Shown piece after piece: positions 23,912 to 32,007 of a stretch of 64,000 nucleotides of DNA. The DNA comes from an uncultured Eubacteriales bacterium (GTDB lineage Bacteria > Bacillota > Clostridia > Oscillospirales > Acutalibacteraceae): NCBI GenBank assembly GCA_934541115.1, contig CAKTDF010000010.1, positions 1-64,000 of the forward strand, given 5' to 3'. Within the stretch, counting starts at the first letter, position 1; every line of letters begins with the position of its first letter. The notes under the pieces were generated by a model. It worked only from the letters and a program-made list of their open reading frames with translations. It did no database searches and was not told the DNA's origin. The position numbers and the translations under genes were made by a program.

Positions 23912-24340
23912 ATGTCAACCTATATGCCGAAAGCCGGCGACATCACCCGTAAGTGGTATGTTATCGACGCCGAGGGCAAGCATCTCGGTCACGTTGCCGC
24001 CAAGGCTGCCGAGCTTCTCCGCGGAAAGCATAAGCCCACATTCGCACCCCATGCTGATTGCGGTGACCATGTAATTATCATCAATGCCGACAAGGCTGTT
24101 CTTACCGGCAAAAAGCTTGACCAGAAGATGTATTATCATCACACCGGTTACATCGGTAACATGAAGAAGGTCAAATACAGCTCCCTTATGAAGTCAAAGC
24201 CCGAATTTGTTATGACCAAGGCTGTTAAGGGCATGATTCCCGACACCACCATCGGCCGCAAGGCTCTCACCAGACTTCGCGTTTATGCAGGCGCTGAACA
24301 TTCACACGCCGCTCAAAAGCCCGAAGTTGTTGAACTTTAA
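23912..24340 (+). CDS. rplM: 50S ribosomal protein L13
   Basis: A 142-residue L13 (MSTYMPKAGDITRKWYVIDA; GRKALTRLRVYAGAEHSHAAQKP at the end). ATTGGAGG precedes the ATG at 23912; an in-frame start 15 bases upstream would overlap that site. L13 is an early 23S rRNA-binding assembly protein, and rplM is paired with rpsI as in nearly all bacteria. Confidence 0.98.
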   Translation: MSTYMPKAGDITRKWYVIDAEGKHLGHVAAKAAELLRGKHKPTFAPHADCGDHVIIINADKAVLTGKKLDQKMYYHHTGYIGNMKKVKYSSLMKSKPEFVMTKAVKGMIPDTTIGRKALTRLRVYAGAEHSHAAQKPEVVEL

Positions 24341-24360
24341 TCGAAAGGGAGGAAATGAAA

Positions 24361-24759
24361 ATGTACGAATCTGCTCCGTTCTTCTACGGCACCGGCCGCA
24401 GAAAGAAATCAATCGCAAGAGTCCGCGTCTATGCAGGCAGCGGTAAAATCACAATCAACGACAGAGACATCGACGATTATTTCGGACTTGAAACCCTCAA
24501 GCTCCTTGTTCGTCAGCCCCTTGCCGTTACCGAAACTTCCGATAAGTTTGACATCGTCTGCCGTGTTGCAGGCGGCGGCGTGACCGGTCAGGCAGGTGCA
24601 ATCCGCCACGGTCTTGCAAGAGCTCTCCTTCAGTATGACGCTGAGCTGCGCGCTCCGCTCAAGAAGGCAGGTCTCCTCACTCGTGACCCGAGAATGAAGG
24701 AAAGAAAGAAATACGGTCTCAAAGGTGCTCGTCGCGCACCGCAGTTCTCAAAGAGATAA
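24361..24759 (+). CDS. rpsI: 30S ribosomal protein S9
   Basis: A 132-residue S9 with the universal C-terminal KYGLKGARRAPQFSKR tail that reaches the P-site tRNA. Of two ATGs six bases apart, the second (24361) has the proper spacing from AAGGGAGG (24345-24352). Follows rplM by 20 bases in one transcript. Confidence 0.97.
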   Translation: MYESAPFFYGTGRRKKSIARVRVYAGSGKITINDRDIDDYFGLETLKLLVRQPLAVTETSDKFDIVCRVAGGGVTGQAGAIRHGLARALLQYDAELRAPLKKAGLLTRDPRMKERKKYGLKGARRAPQFSKR

Positions 24760-24774
24760 CAATTTTGTCTTTTT

Positions 24775-24811
24775 CCGCCTTTGCGCAAGCAGGGGCGGTT
24801 TTTCTGTTTTG
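24775..24811 (+). terminator. Terminator of rplM-rpsI
   Basis: Stem CCGCC/GGCGG with an inner GC/GC pair, then TTTTTCTGTTTT. Confidence 0.82.
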
Positions 24812-24828
24812 TTTTAGGAGTGATAAAA

Positions 24829-25383
24829 ATGATAACCGTGCGTAACGCGGTGCCCGGCGATGCAAAACGCCTTGCAGAAATTTATGCTTACTATGTTGAA
24901 AAAACAGCAATCACCTTTGAATATGATTCGCCGACGGCAGAAGAATTTGCCGGACGAATGAAAAAGATCATGGAGAAGTACCCGTACCTTGTTGTGGAAA
25001 AAGACGGCGTTGTCATGGGCTATGCATATGCGCACGAATTTATTGCCCGCGCGGCATATGACCACTCCTGTGAGCTGACAATTTATCTTGCGCATGGGGC
25101 GGAAAAATGCGGAATGGGCAGGCTGCTTTATGAGTCGCTTGAGTCGGCGCTCAAAAAAATGGGCATTCTCAACCTTTATGCCTGCATCGGATATCCGCAG
25201 GTCGAGGACGAATACCTCAACAAAAACAGTGCGCAGTTCCATGAACACCTTGGTTTTAAAACAGTTGGAACATTTCATAACTGCGGTTTCAAATTCGGCA
25301 GGTGGTATCACATGATTTGGGCAGAAAAGCTCATTGGCGAACACGAGAGCGCACCTACGCTCAAAAAATATTCCGAAGTATAA
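24829..25383 (+). CDS. GNAT acetyltransferase, phosphinothricin/methionine-derivative type
   Basis: A 184-residue single-domain GNAT. MITVRNAVPGDAKRLAEIYAYYVEKTAITFEYD is typical of the Pat/MnaT group, whose members acetylate phosphinothricin, methionine sulfoximine or related amino-acid analogues. The acetyl-CoA loop appears as GMGRLLYESLESAL, and IGYPQ replaces the usual I(S)LPN strand. The start at 24829 has TAGGAGTG seven bases upstream. It follows the rpsI terminator by only about 20 bases, and I see no separate promoter, so expression may depend on read-through. Confidence 0.88.
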   Translation: MITVRNAVPGDAKRLAEIYAYYVEKTAITFEYDSPTAEEFAGRMKKIMEKYPYLVVEKDGVVMGYAYAHEFIARAAYDHSCELTIYLAHGAEKCGMGRLLYESLESALKKMGILNLYACIGYPQVEDEYLNKNSAQFHEHLGFKTVGTFHNCGFKFGRWYHMIWAEKLIGEHESAPTLKKYSEV

Positions 25384-25438
25384 AAAATGCAGCTGACAAC
25401 CGAAAGAATAAGGCTTTTGTATTGTCGGCTGCATTTTT
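25383..25438 (+). terminator. Terminator of the GNAT gene
   Basis: A 16-17 bp stem (ATGCAGCTGACAA with one wobble) overlapping the stop codon and ending in ATTTTTAT. Confidence 0.85.
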
Positions 25439-25727
25439 ATGATGAAACAAACGAATCGGATATGTATATTTTTATAGGCGATAAGGCAAGGATGTTTACA
25501 ATAAATGAACAAACTGTTAATTGGATTGCATAAATATACAAATTGAATGCAATAAATATGCATTGATTGTTTTTTATTAAAAAGTCTTATAAAGACAATA
25601 ATTTCAATTTTTCTCGATTATAACCAACGATTGTCGCTTTTTCAACAATTATTTTTCCGTTAGCAAATACAATTAGCAACAATTTACTGAATTTTATGCA
25701 GGAAATATATTTTTGTTATTCAAGATA
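25439..25727. other. AT-rich gene-free spacer
   Basis: About 290 bases with markedly lower GC than the neighbouring genes, and no reading frame or RNA that I can recognise. Confidence 0.6.
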
Positions 25728-25756
25728 TTGACAAACCATGAACAAAGTGCTAAACT
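25728..25756 (+). promoter_or_regulatory. Promoter of the GLUG/Cys-repeat surface protein
   Basis: TTGACA (25728-25733) and TAAACT (25751-25756), 17-base spacer. Confidence 0.8.
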
Positions 25757-25762
25757 TTCATA

Positions 25763-25965
25763 CGAAAGGTCGGTAATGTCAAACAAGAAATATGACAGCG
25801 CCGCACGATGAAGCTTGCTTTCGTCAATATGCACAAGAGGCTGAAGCAAAGTTTGTATGCTATGCTTTCAGAAGAGTGTGCCGTTCCGGACAGGTTCATC
25901 ATTGAGTCGGTTCGGATTTTTTGTTTGTGTTACTGTCAAAACTATATTTAGGAGGATGACCACTC
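25763..25965 (+). promoter_or_regulatory. Structured 5' leader with terminator-like hairpin
   Basis: A leader of about 200 bases. It has a hairpin near 25808-25826 (GATGAAGC/GCTTTCGTC), a second with GAAGCA/TGCTTTC arms near 25842-25870, and a terminator-like stem TCCGGAC (25885-25891)/GTTCGGA (25910-25916) followed by TTTTTT. The arrangement suits attenuation, but no known riboswitch core is recognised. Confidence 0.45.
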
Positions 25966-28176
25966 ATGAAAACATCAAAGAAGGTTCTTGCAATCGTTCT
26001 TTCGGTTGCCATGATCCTTTCGGTTATGGTTTTCAGCATCAGTGCTGTTGATTTTGATGAAACGTGGAAAGCTGTTACCACCGCAGCAGAACTGAAAGCC
26101 ATTGAAGACGACCTTGCAGGTAACTATTATCTTGCAAATGATATCACACTCACAGGCGATTGGGAATCGATCGGCTGGCTTGACAGCGGAGACGCTGCTT
26201 TTACCGGTACTTTTGACGGCAACGGCAAAACGATCTCCGGTCTCAGCATGAACTATGCCGGCTCACTCAACGCCAGCAGCAACGTTGGTCTTTTTGCAAT
26301 CAACGCCGGCACAATTAAGAACCTCACTGTTGCTTCTGCTTCCGTTAAGGGCAGCACACAGGTCGGTGCTATCGCAGGTACGAACGCAGCAGACGGCGTA
26401 ATTTCAAACTGTGTTGTCAGCGATTCACTCGTTTCAGGCGGATTTCTGGTCTCAACGTCTCAGCGTTATTGGCTTTCCGACGGATATCAGGTCGGCGCAG
26501 TTGCCGGCCTCAATAAGGGTAATGTCGAAAAGTGCTATAATGACGAAACCGATGTAAGAGGCTGGTATGAGGTTGGCGGCATCGTCGGTCATAATTCCGG
26601 TGTTATTTCTGAATGTGCTTCAACCGGCGACATCAACTCCACCAACAGCGGTGCTGCAAGCCAAGGACAGATTAGCCGTTTCCGCTATGCAGCAGAGGCA
26701 GCTGCTCGTTTCAGCAGTAACGGTGTTGCACCGCTTGCATATGGCAGAGCAGGTGGAATAGTCGGCTGCAATGACGGCTCGGTTTCCGATGTTTATGTAA
26801 CCGCAGCTCCCGGTAAGGAGTTTGTAGGTGTTGCAGGTTTCAACTCAGTAGGCGGCGTTTGCGGTGCCAATAACGGTGCTATAAAGAATGCATATTCCGC
26901 TCATACACAATTTACGATGCCCGCAAACGGTGCTGAACTTTATTATCCGAACGGCAACGTAGGCGGATATGCCGGAACAATATATTCTTGGGCTAACAAA
27001 TATTTTCATCCGCTTGTAGGTTCTCAGCAGAGCGGTGAGACAGAAAACAGCTTCTACAGCGAAATCGTCAACGGTACTCTTCCGTCAGCTTCATTCAATG
27101 CCGGTGGCAGAGGCGACGAGAAGACAGACGGTGAAATGAAGAACGAAGATATGTATAAGGACGCCGGTTGGGACTATGACGACGTTTGGACGACCGACGA
27201 TGCAACCGGACTTCCTGTTCTCAAGTTTCTTGCAACCGATACCGATTGCAAGCATGAGAACACCGAAGTAGTGGGCAAAAAAGATCCGACCTGCACCGAA
27301 CCGGGTTACACCGGCGACACAGTCTGCAAGGACTGCGGAGAGACTGTTAAAACCGGCGAAGTAATCCCGGCAACAGGACATCATGATGATGATAAAGACG
27401 GCAAGTGCGACGGCTGCGGCAAGGATATGCAGGAAGTCTGCGACCACGAGAACACCGAAGTAGTGGGCAAAAAAGACCCGACCTGCACCGAACCGGGTTA
27501 CACCGGCGACACAGTCTGCAAGGACTGCGGCAAGGTTCTTGAAAAAGGCGAAGTAATCCCGGCAACAGGACATCACGACGATGACAAAGACGGCAAGTGC
27601 GACGGCTGCGGTAAGGATATGCAGGAAGTCTGCGACCACGAGAACACCGAAGTAGTGGGCAAAAAAGACCCGACCTGCGGCAAGCCCGGATATACCGGCG
27701 ACACCGTTTGCAAAGACTGCGGTAAGGTTCTTGAAAAAGGCGAAGAAACCCCCGCAACAGGCAACCACGTTTGGGGTGAGGGTGTTGTAACAAAGGAAGC
27801 TACCTGCACCGAAGCCGGTGAAAAGACATATACCTGCACCGTTTGCGGCGATACCAAGACAGAGGTTATTCCGGCAACAGGACATGACTATCAGGTAGTT
27901 GGCAAAAAGGACGCAACCTGTGAAGAAGACGGCTACACCGGAGACGAAGTCTGCAAGAACTGCGGCGACGTTAAGAGCACAGGCTCTGTTATCCCGGCAA
28001 AGGGACACAATGACGCAAACGGCGACGGCAAGTGCGATGACTGCGGCAAGGATATCGGCGGCGGTTCGCACGATAACGGCAACACCGGCGGCAGCCACAG
28101 ATTCTTTGACAGTCTGCTCAACTGGTTCACCAGACTTATGATCCTTGTCAGACACCTTCTCGGTATGACTGCATAA
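25966..28176 (+). CDS. Secreted GLUG-repeat surface protein with Cys/Asp repeats
   Basis: A 736-residue secreted protein. The signal peptide spans about 1-28. Residues about 35-380 contain GLUG-type repeats (NVGLFAINAGTIKNL, QVGAVAGLNKGNVEKCYN, EVGGIVGHNSGVISECAS). Residues about 427-700 carry 64-residue repeats pairing a CxHENTEVVGKKDPTC unit, a CKDCG unit and an Asp-rich HDDDKDGKCDGCG loop that could bind calcium or zinc. A Gly/Asn linker and a hydrophobic tail (RFFDSLLNWFTRLMILVRHL) end the protein. No sortase motif is present. It probably works in adhesion or cell-surface assembly; this is inference from domain type. GGAGG lies nine bases before the ATG. Confidence 0.9.
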   Translation: MKTSKKVLAIVLSVAMILSVMVFSISAVDFDETWKAVTTAAELKAIEDDLAGNYYLANDITLTGDWESIGWLDSGDAAFTGTFDGNGKTISGLSMNYAGSLNASSNVGLFAINAGTIKNLTVASASVKGSTQVGAIAGTNAADGVISNCVVSDSLVSGGFLVSTSQRYWLSDGYQVGAVAGLNKGNVEKCYNDETDVRGWYEVGGIVGHNSGVISECASTGDINSTNSGAASQGQISRFRYAAEAAARFSSNGVAPLAYGRAGGIVGCNDGSVSDVYVTAAPGKEFVGVAGFNSVGGVCGANNGAIKNAYSAHTQFTMPANGAELYYPNGNVGGYAGTIYSWANKYFHPLVGSQQSGETENSFYSEIVNGTLPSASFNAGGRGDEKTDGEMKNEDMYKDAGWDYDDVWTTDDATGLPVLKFLATDTDCKHENTEVVGKKDPTCTEPGYTGDTVCKDCGETVKTGEVIPATGHHDDDKDGKCDGCGKDMQEVCDHENTEVVGKKDPTCTEPGYTGDTVCKDCGKVLEKGEVIPATGHHDDDKDGKCDGCGKDMQEVCDHENTEVVGKKDPTCGKPGYTGDTVCKDCGKVLEKGEETPATGNHVWGEGVVTKEATCTEAGEKTYTCTVCGDTKTEVIPATGHDYQVVGKKDATCEEDGYTGDEVCKNCGDVKSTGSVIPAKGHNDANGDGKCDDCGKDIGGGSHDNGNTGGSHRFFDSLLNWFTRLMILVRHLLGMTA
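27256..27770 (+). repeat. 192-bp tandem repeat, about 2.7 copies, within the surface protein gene
   Basis: The phrase GAGAACACCGAAGTAGTGGG begins at 27256, 27448 and 27640, an exact 192-base (64-codon) period. Copies 1 and 2 are almost identical at DNA level, which points to recent duplication; copy 3 diverges after about 50 bases. Confidence 0.92.
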
Positions 28177-28207
28177 GGGCAGCAGATTTAAAATCATAAA
28201 TTTTTCG

Positions 28208-28249
28208 TTCACCGCAGGCGCGTATTCGCCTGCGGTGAATTTCTTTTTT
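28208..28249 (+). terminator. Terminator of the GLUG protein gene
   Basis: A perfect 13-bp stem (TTCACCGCAGGCG) followed by TTTCTTTTTT. Confidence 0.93.
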
Positions 28250-28344
28250 CGTCAGTTTTGTGAAATTTTGAGTTTAAGAACAAAAGAAACGGTTTTTGTG
28301 ATATTATTTATTATGTACACGAAAAGAGAATCGAGGTTTTCTGA

Positions 28345-29136
28345 ATGAACATCGGCGCGTCATCATCTTGCTTTTATCCGCTTGAGACAGAGCTTTCGCT
28401 TGAAAAAATTGCGTCTGTCGGAATAAAAACAACCGAGATTTTTTTCAATTCTCCCTCCGAGCTGGAAAAGCCGTTTGTCAAAAAGCTTTGCAGAATCAAG
28501 GAGGAAAATAACATGGACGTGGTTTCTGTTCACCCGTTCATGTCGTTTTCGGAGGGGTTTAATTTTTTCAGCACATATTACCGCCGTTTTGAAGACAGCT
28601 TGGAGTATTACAAAAACTTTTTTGAGGCGGCGGCAATGCTCGGCGCACGCTTTTTTGTTCTCCACGGCTCGCGCGGAGAAAAGCTTATTCCCGATGAGGA
28701 GTATGCAAGGCGCCTTTCCCTTTTTATTGAGGAGGGCAAAAGCTTTGGCGTTGCCGTTACTCATGAAAACGTTGTTCGCTATTCCGGTGAAAGACCGGAA
28801 TTTATGCTGACGCTCAAAAGGCTGCTCGGCAGCGATTTCAAAATGACGCTTGACCTCAAACAGGCGCGGCGAACAGGAATCAGCCCGTTTGAATTTGCTC
28901 AAAAGCTCAAAGAGAGCATTGTTCACGTTCATGTCAGCGACGAAAAGCCCTGGGAACCCTGCGCCGCCCCGGACGGAACGGGCGAGTTTGATTTTGCGGG
29001 CTTTTTTGCGCTCATGAAATCGTTCGGCTATGACGGTGCTTATATGGTTGAGCTTTATCGCCGTGATTTTCTTGATGAGTTTCACATCAAAAGGTGCGTT
29101 GATCATCTCACGGAAACCGCAAAGAGCTTATTGTAA
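28345..29136 (+). CDS. Xylose-isomerase-like TIM-barrel protein (AP endonuclease family 2)
   Basis: A 263-residue TIM-barrel protein of the sugar phosphate isomerase/epimerase superfamily (IolE, EndoIV-like fold). Conserved metal-site phrases are visible: VSHP-like VSVHPFMSF, FFVLHGSRG, VTHENVVR, MTLDLKQARR, HVHVSDEKP and YMVELYRRDF. These supply the His/Glu/Asp ligands of a divalent metal. Members include isomerases and epimerases of sugars, inositols and hydroxypyruvate; the substrate here cannot be told. A modest GAGG site precedes the ATG. The gene stands between a terminator and the next promoter. Confidence 0.87.
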   Translation: MNIGASSSCFYPLETELSLEKIASVGIKTTEIFFNSPSELEKPFVKKLCRIKEENNMDVVSVHPFMSFSEGFNFFSTYYRRFEDSLEYYKNFFEAAAMLGARFFVLHGSRGEKLIPDEEYARRLSLFIEEGKSFGVAVTHENVVRYSGERPEFMLTLKRLLGSDFKMTLDLKQARRTGISPFEFAQKLKESIVHVHVSDEKPWEPCAAPDGTGEFDFAGFFALMKSFGYDGAYMVELYRRDFLDEFHIKRCVDHLTETAKSLL

Positions 29137-29158
29137 CAGAAGTGTAATTCTTTTTCTA

Positions 29159-29187
29159 TTGACAAGATGTGTTTTAGGTGATAGATT
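29159..29187 (+). promoter_or_regulatory. Promoter of the membrane-anchored alpha/beta hydrolase
   Basis: TTGACA (29159-29164) and TAGATT (29182-29187), 17-base spacer; leader about 80 bases. Confidence 0.7.
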
Positions 29188-29272
29188 TTACTTGCCGCGT
29201 GTGGAAATGCCGATATCGGGTATAGACTGACGAGGCTTCGGCTTATTAACATATTCAGGAGGAAACATATCT

Positions 29273-30109
29273 ATGAAAAAAGGAAAGAAAGCACTGATTG
29301 TAATCGGTTCAATTGCCGTTGTTGTTGCGATTGGATTCGGAATCTTTTCTGCGGTTGTCCGCGCCCAGTCAAAAAAGTATAATCTTATCACACTTGAAAC
29401 GCCTGACATTGCTCCCGTTGCGGCTGAACCGGAAGAAAAGGACATTCAGCTCAGCGAGGTAAAAATGCACTATGCGGTCTATGGAAACGGCGAAAAGCCG
29501 CTTGTTCTCATTCACGGCAACGGACGCAGCCACAAGGATCTTGACGAAACGGCGCGATATCTTGCCACAGATTACACCGTTTATTCAATTGACAGCCGCT
29601 GCCAGGGAGAAAGCAGCGACCCCGGCGAGATATCATATGAGCTGATGGCAAAGGACGTCAAAGAATTTTGCGAAAAGCTTAAAATTGAAAAACCGCTGCT
29701 TGTCGGTCACAGCGACGGCGCAATTGTCGGTCTGACGATTGCATATACATATCCCGATCTGCTCGGCGGCCTTGTTTCCTGCGGTGCAAACTCAAATCCG
29801 TCAACGTTTAAGCCGAAGTTTACAATATATGTCAAGCTGCTCAACCTCAAAGGACATGACAAGCTCAATGACATGATGCTTGAACAGCCGGATATCACAA
29901 AAGAAAAGCTTTCAAAAATCACTTGTCCGACTATTATCGTTGCCGGCGAAAATGACATTATGTGGCTTTCGGATACCGTTTTTATTCACGAAAGCATTCC
30001 GGGCAGCCGGATAGCCATAATCAAAAACGGCAATCACTCGTCCTATATAATGCATGACGGAAAGCAGGCATACGCACTTGTTAAGAGCTTTGCAAAGACG
30101 CTTGCGTAA
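29273..30109 (+). CDS. Membrane-anchored alpha/beta hydrolase
   Basis: A 278-residue alpha/beta hydrolase. Residues about 5-28 form an N-terminal membrane anchor, placing the catalytic domain outside. The oxyanion-hole HGNGRS motif, the nucleophile elbow GHSDGA (Ser about 145), an acid strand near GENDIMW and the final His in GNHSSYI complete the triad. SRCQGESSDP is the usual D(R/L)xGxGxS strand. The family includes esterases and C-C hydrolases; the substrate is unknown. AGGAGG lies ten bases before the ATG. Confidence 0.9.
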   Translation: MKKGKKALIVIGSIAVVVAIGFGIFSAVVRAQSKKYNLITLETPDIAPVAAEPEEKDIQLSEVKMHYAVYGNGEKPLVLIHGNGRSHKDLDETARYLATDYTVYSIDSRCQGESSDPGEISYELMAKDVKEFCEKLKIEKPLLVGHSDGAIVGLTIAYTYPDLLGGLVSCGANSNPSTFKPKFTIYVKLLNLKGHDKLNDMMLEQPDITKEKLSKITCPTIIVAGENDIMWLSDTVFIHESIPGSRIAIIKNGNHSSYIMHDGKQAYALVKSFAKTLA

Positions 30110-30140
30110 ATTATATATAAGAATTTAAGCCAAAAATCGC

Positions 30141-30192
30141 AACAGCCGCACACGGAGGATTCTCTTCGCTCTCTGCGGCTGTTCTTCTTTTT
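30141..30192 (+). terminator. Terminator of the hydrolase gene
   Basis: Ten-base arms AACAGCCGCA/TGCGGCTGTT followed by CTTCTTTTTG. Confidence 0.85.
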
Positions 30193-30258
30193 GATTCATG
30201 CGGCTGTGCAAAACGCACGGTGCGGCGCAAAAAATAAAAGGAAATTAAGGGTAACCCC

Positions 30259-30287
30259 TTGCTATTTTTACTGAAATCTGCGATAAT
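30259..30287 (+). promoter_or_regulatory. Promoter of gltX-glnS
   Basis: TTGCTA (30259-30264) and GATAAT (30282-30287), 17-base spacer, about 40 bases before the start. The leader is too short for a T-box. Confidence 0.68.
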
Positions 30288-30325
30288 ATAATGAATTATT
30301 TTTTTAAACAGAGGGGGAGAATCCT

Positions 30326-31984
30326 TTGGACGAAAACAAAGCTCTTGCCGAGCTCCTTTTCCCAAATGTTACTCAGACGCCGGACGACCTTGAAAAGCTT
30401 TTTCCGGCGCGTAATTTGCCGGAGGGCGCGAGGGTAACACGCTTTGCACCCAGCCCCACGGGCTTTCTTCATATCGGCGGACTTTTTGCCGCGCTCGTTT
30501 CAAAGCTGACCGCGCAGATGACAGACGGCGTGTTCATGCTCAGAATAGAAGATACCGATAAAAAACGCGAAATTGAAGACGGCGTTTCAGAAATTATAAA
30601 AGGGCTCAAGGCGTTCGGCGTGACCCCCGATGAGGGCGTGACCGGATTTGGCACCGAGGAGGGCGCATACGGTCCCTATACGCAGAGCAAGCGCGCCTCA
30701 ATTTATCACGTTATTGCAAAATCGCTCGTTGAAAAAGGTCTTGCGTATCCCTGCTTCTGCTCGGAGGACGAGCTTTCGGCCCTGCGTGAACAGCAGGAAA
30801 AAGAGGGTGCGCTCATCAAAGGCTACTTCGGAAAATGGGCAAAGTGCCGTTCGCTCACCTTTGAGCAGCAGAAAGAGCTCATAGAAGAGGGCAAGCCGTA
30901 TACGCTCAGACTCCGCTCGCCCGGCAGCGAGGACAAGCGCATCACCTTTGTTGACCTCGTCAAGGGTAAAATTGAAATGCCGGAGAACATTCAGGATATT
31001 GTTCTTCTAAAAACCGATTCAATTCCCACCTATCACTTTGCTCACGCGGTTGACGATCATTTTATGCGTACCACTCACGTGACCCGCGGAGACGAATGGA
31101 TCTCTTCCGTGCCTACCCACATTCAGCTTTTTTCTGTTTGCGGCTTCAAGGCGCCGAAATATGCCCACATCTCTCCGATAATGAAAGAAGAAAACGGCTC
31201 AAAGCGCAAGCTTTCAAAGCGCAAGGATCCCGAGGCGGCGGTTACATATTACGCCGAGGAGGGATTCCCGAAGGAGAGTGTGCTTGAGTATCTTCTCACT
31301 CTTGCAAATTCCAATTTTGAAGACTGGAGACGTGCCAATCCGGACGCGGAGCTTTCCGCTTTTCCGTTCAATCTCAAAAAGATGAGCGTTTCCGGCGCGC
31401 TGTTTGATTTGACAAAGCTCACCGACGTGAGCAAAAACGTCATTTCAAAAATGAGCGCTCAAAAGGTACTCAACTATGCGCTTGAATGGTCAAAGGAATA
31501 TGATGAAAAACTCTATACCCTGCTTTCAAGGGATCCTGCCTATTCCGAGGCGGTGCTTTCAATCGACAGAGGTACGCCGAAGCCCAGAAAGGATATCGCA
31601 AAATTCTGTGAGATCGGCTCCTATGTTTCATATTTCTTTGACGAGGAGTTTTCCACCGATCTTTCCGAAATACCGCAGAACATTTCAAAGGAAGATGTAA
31701 AAAATATCCTCTCCGCTTACGCCGCCTCATATGAACAGGCTGCGGACAACGGCGAGTGGTTTGAAAATATCAAGGCTCTTTGTGCTCCGCTCGGCTTTTG
31801 CCCGAACGTCAAGGAGTATAAAAAGAACCCGGAACAGTTCCACGGCCATGTCGGAGACGTTTCAACCGTTATCCGCGTTGCCGTAACCGGCAGAAGAAAC
31901 ACCCCGGACCTTTTCTCAATTATGACCGTCCTCGGCAAGGAAAGGGTAATCAAAAGACTCAATGACGCGATCGCTTCTCTTTGA
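30326..31984 (+). CDS. gltX: Glutamate--tRNA ligase
   Basis: A 552-residue class I synthetase that charges tRNA-Glu. The start is a TTG with GAGGGGGAG about nine bases upstream; no ATG fits. The HIGH motif appears as FAPSPTGFLHIGG (about residues 38-50), and the KMSKS motif as KRKLSKRKDP. An N-terminal extension of about 35 residues precedes the catalytic fold, and the anticodon-binding domain is all-helical at the C-terminus. This is the longer clostridial GluRS form. It forms an operon with glnS, whose start lies 23 bases downstream of its stop. Confidence 0.96.
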   Translation: MDENKALAELLFPNVTQTPDDLEKLFPARNLPEGARVTRFAPSPTGFLHIGGLFAALVSKLTAQMTDGVFMLRIEDTDKKREIEDGVSEIIKGLKAFGVTPDEGVTGFGTEEGAYGPYTQSKRASIYHVIAKSLVEKGLAYPCFCSEDELSALREQQEKEGALIKGYFGKWAKCRSLTFEQQKELIEEGKPYTLRLRSPGSEDKRITFVDLVKGKIEMPENIQDIVLLKTDSIPTYHFAHAVDDHFMRTTHVTRGDEWISSVPTHIQLFSVCGFKAPKYAHISPIMKEENGSKRKLSKRKDPEAAVTYYAEEGFPKESVLEYLLTLANSNFEDWRRANPDAELSAFPFNLKKMSVSGALFDLTKLTDVSKNVISKMSAQKVLNYALEWSKEYDEKLYTLLSRDPAYSEAVLSIDRGTPKPRKDIAKFCEIGSYVSYFFDEEFSTDLSEIPQNISKEDVKNILSAYAASYEQAADNGEWFENIKALCAPLGFCPNVKEYKKNPEQFHGHVGDVSTVIRVAVTGRRNTPDLFSIMTVLGKERVIKRLNDAIASL

Positions 31985-32007
31985 CCGCTGACGAAAGGAT
32001 AATGCAC

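Noticed and set aside
27091..28212. Long minus-strand frame opposite the GLUG protein
   Set aside because: Arises from the repetitive codon pattern of the plus-strand gene; the product is a hydrophobic repeat with no start signal.
30288..30325. T-box leader for gltX-glnS
   Set aside because: The leader is about 35 bases, far too short, and lacks the AGGGTGG-type element.
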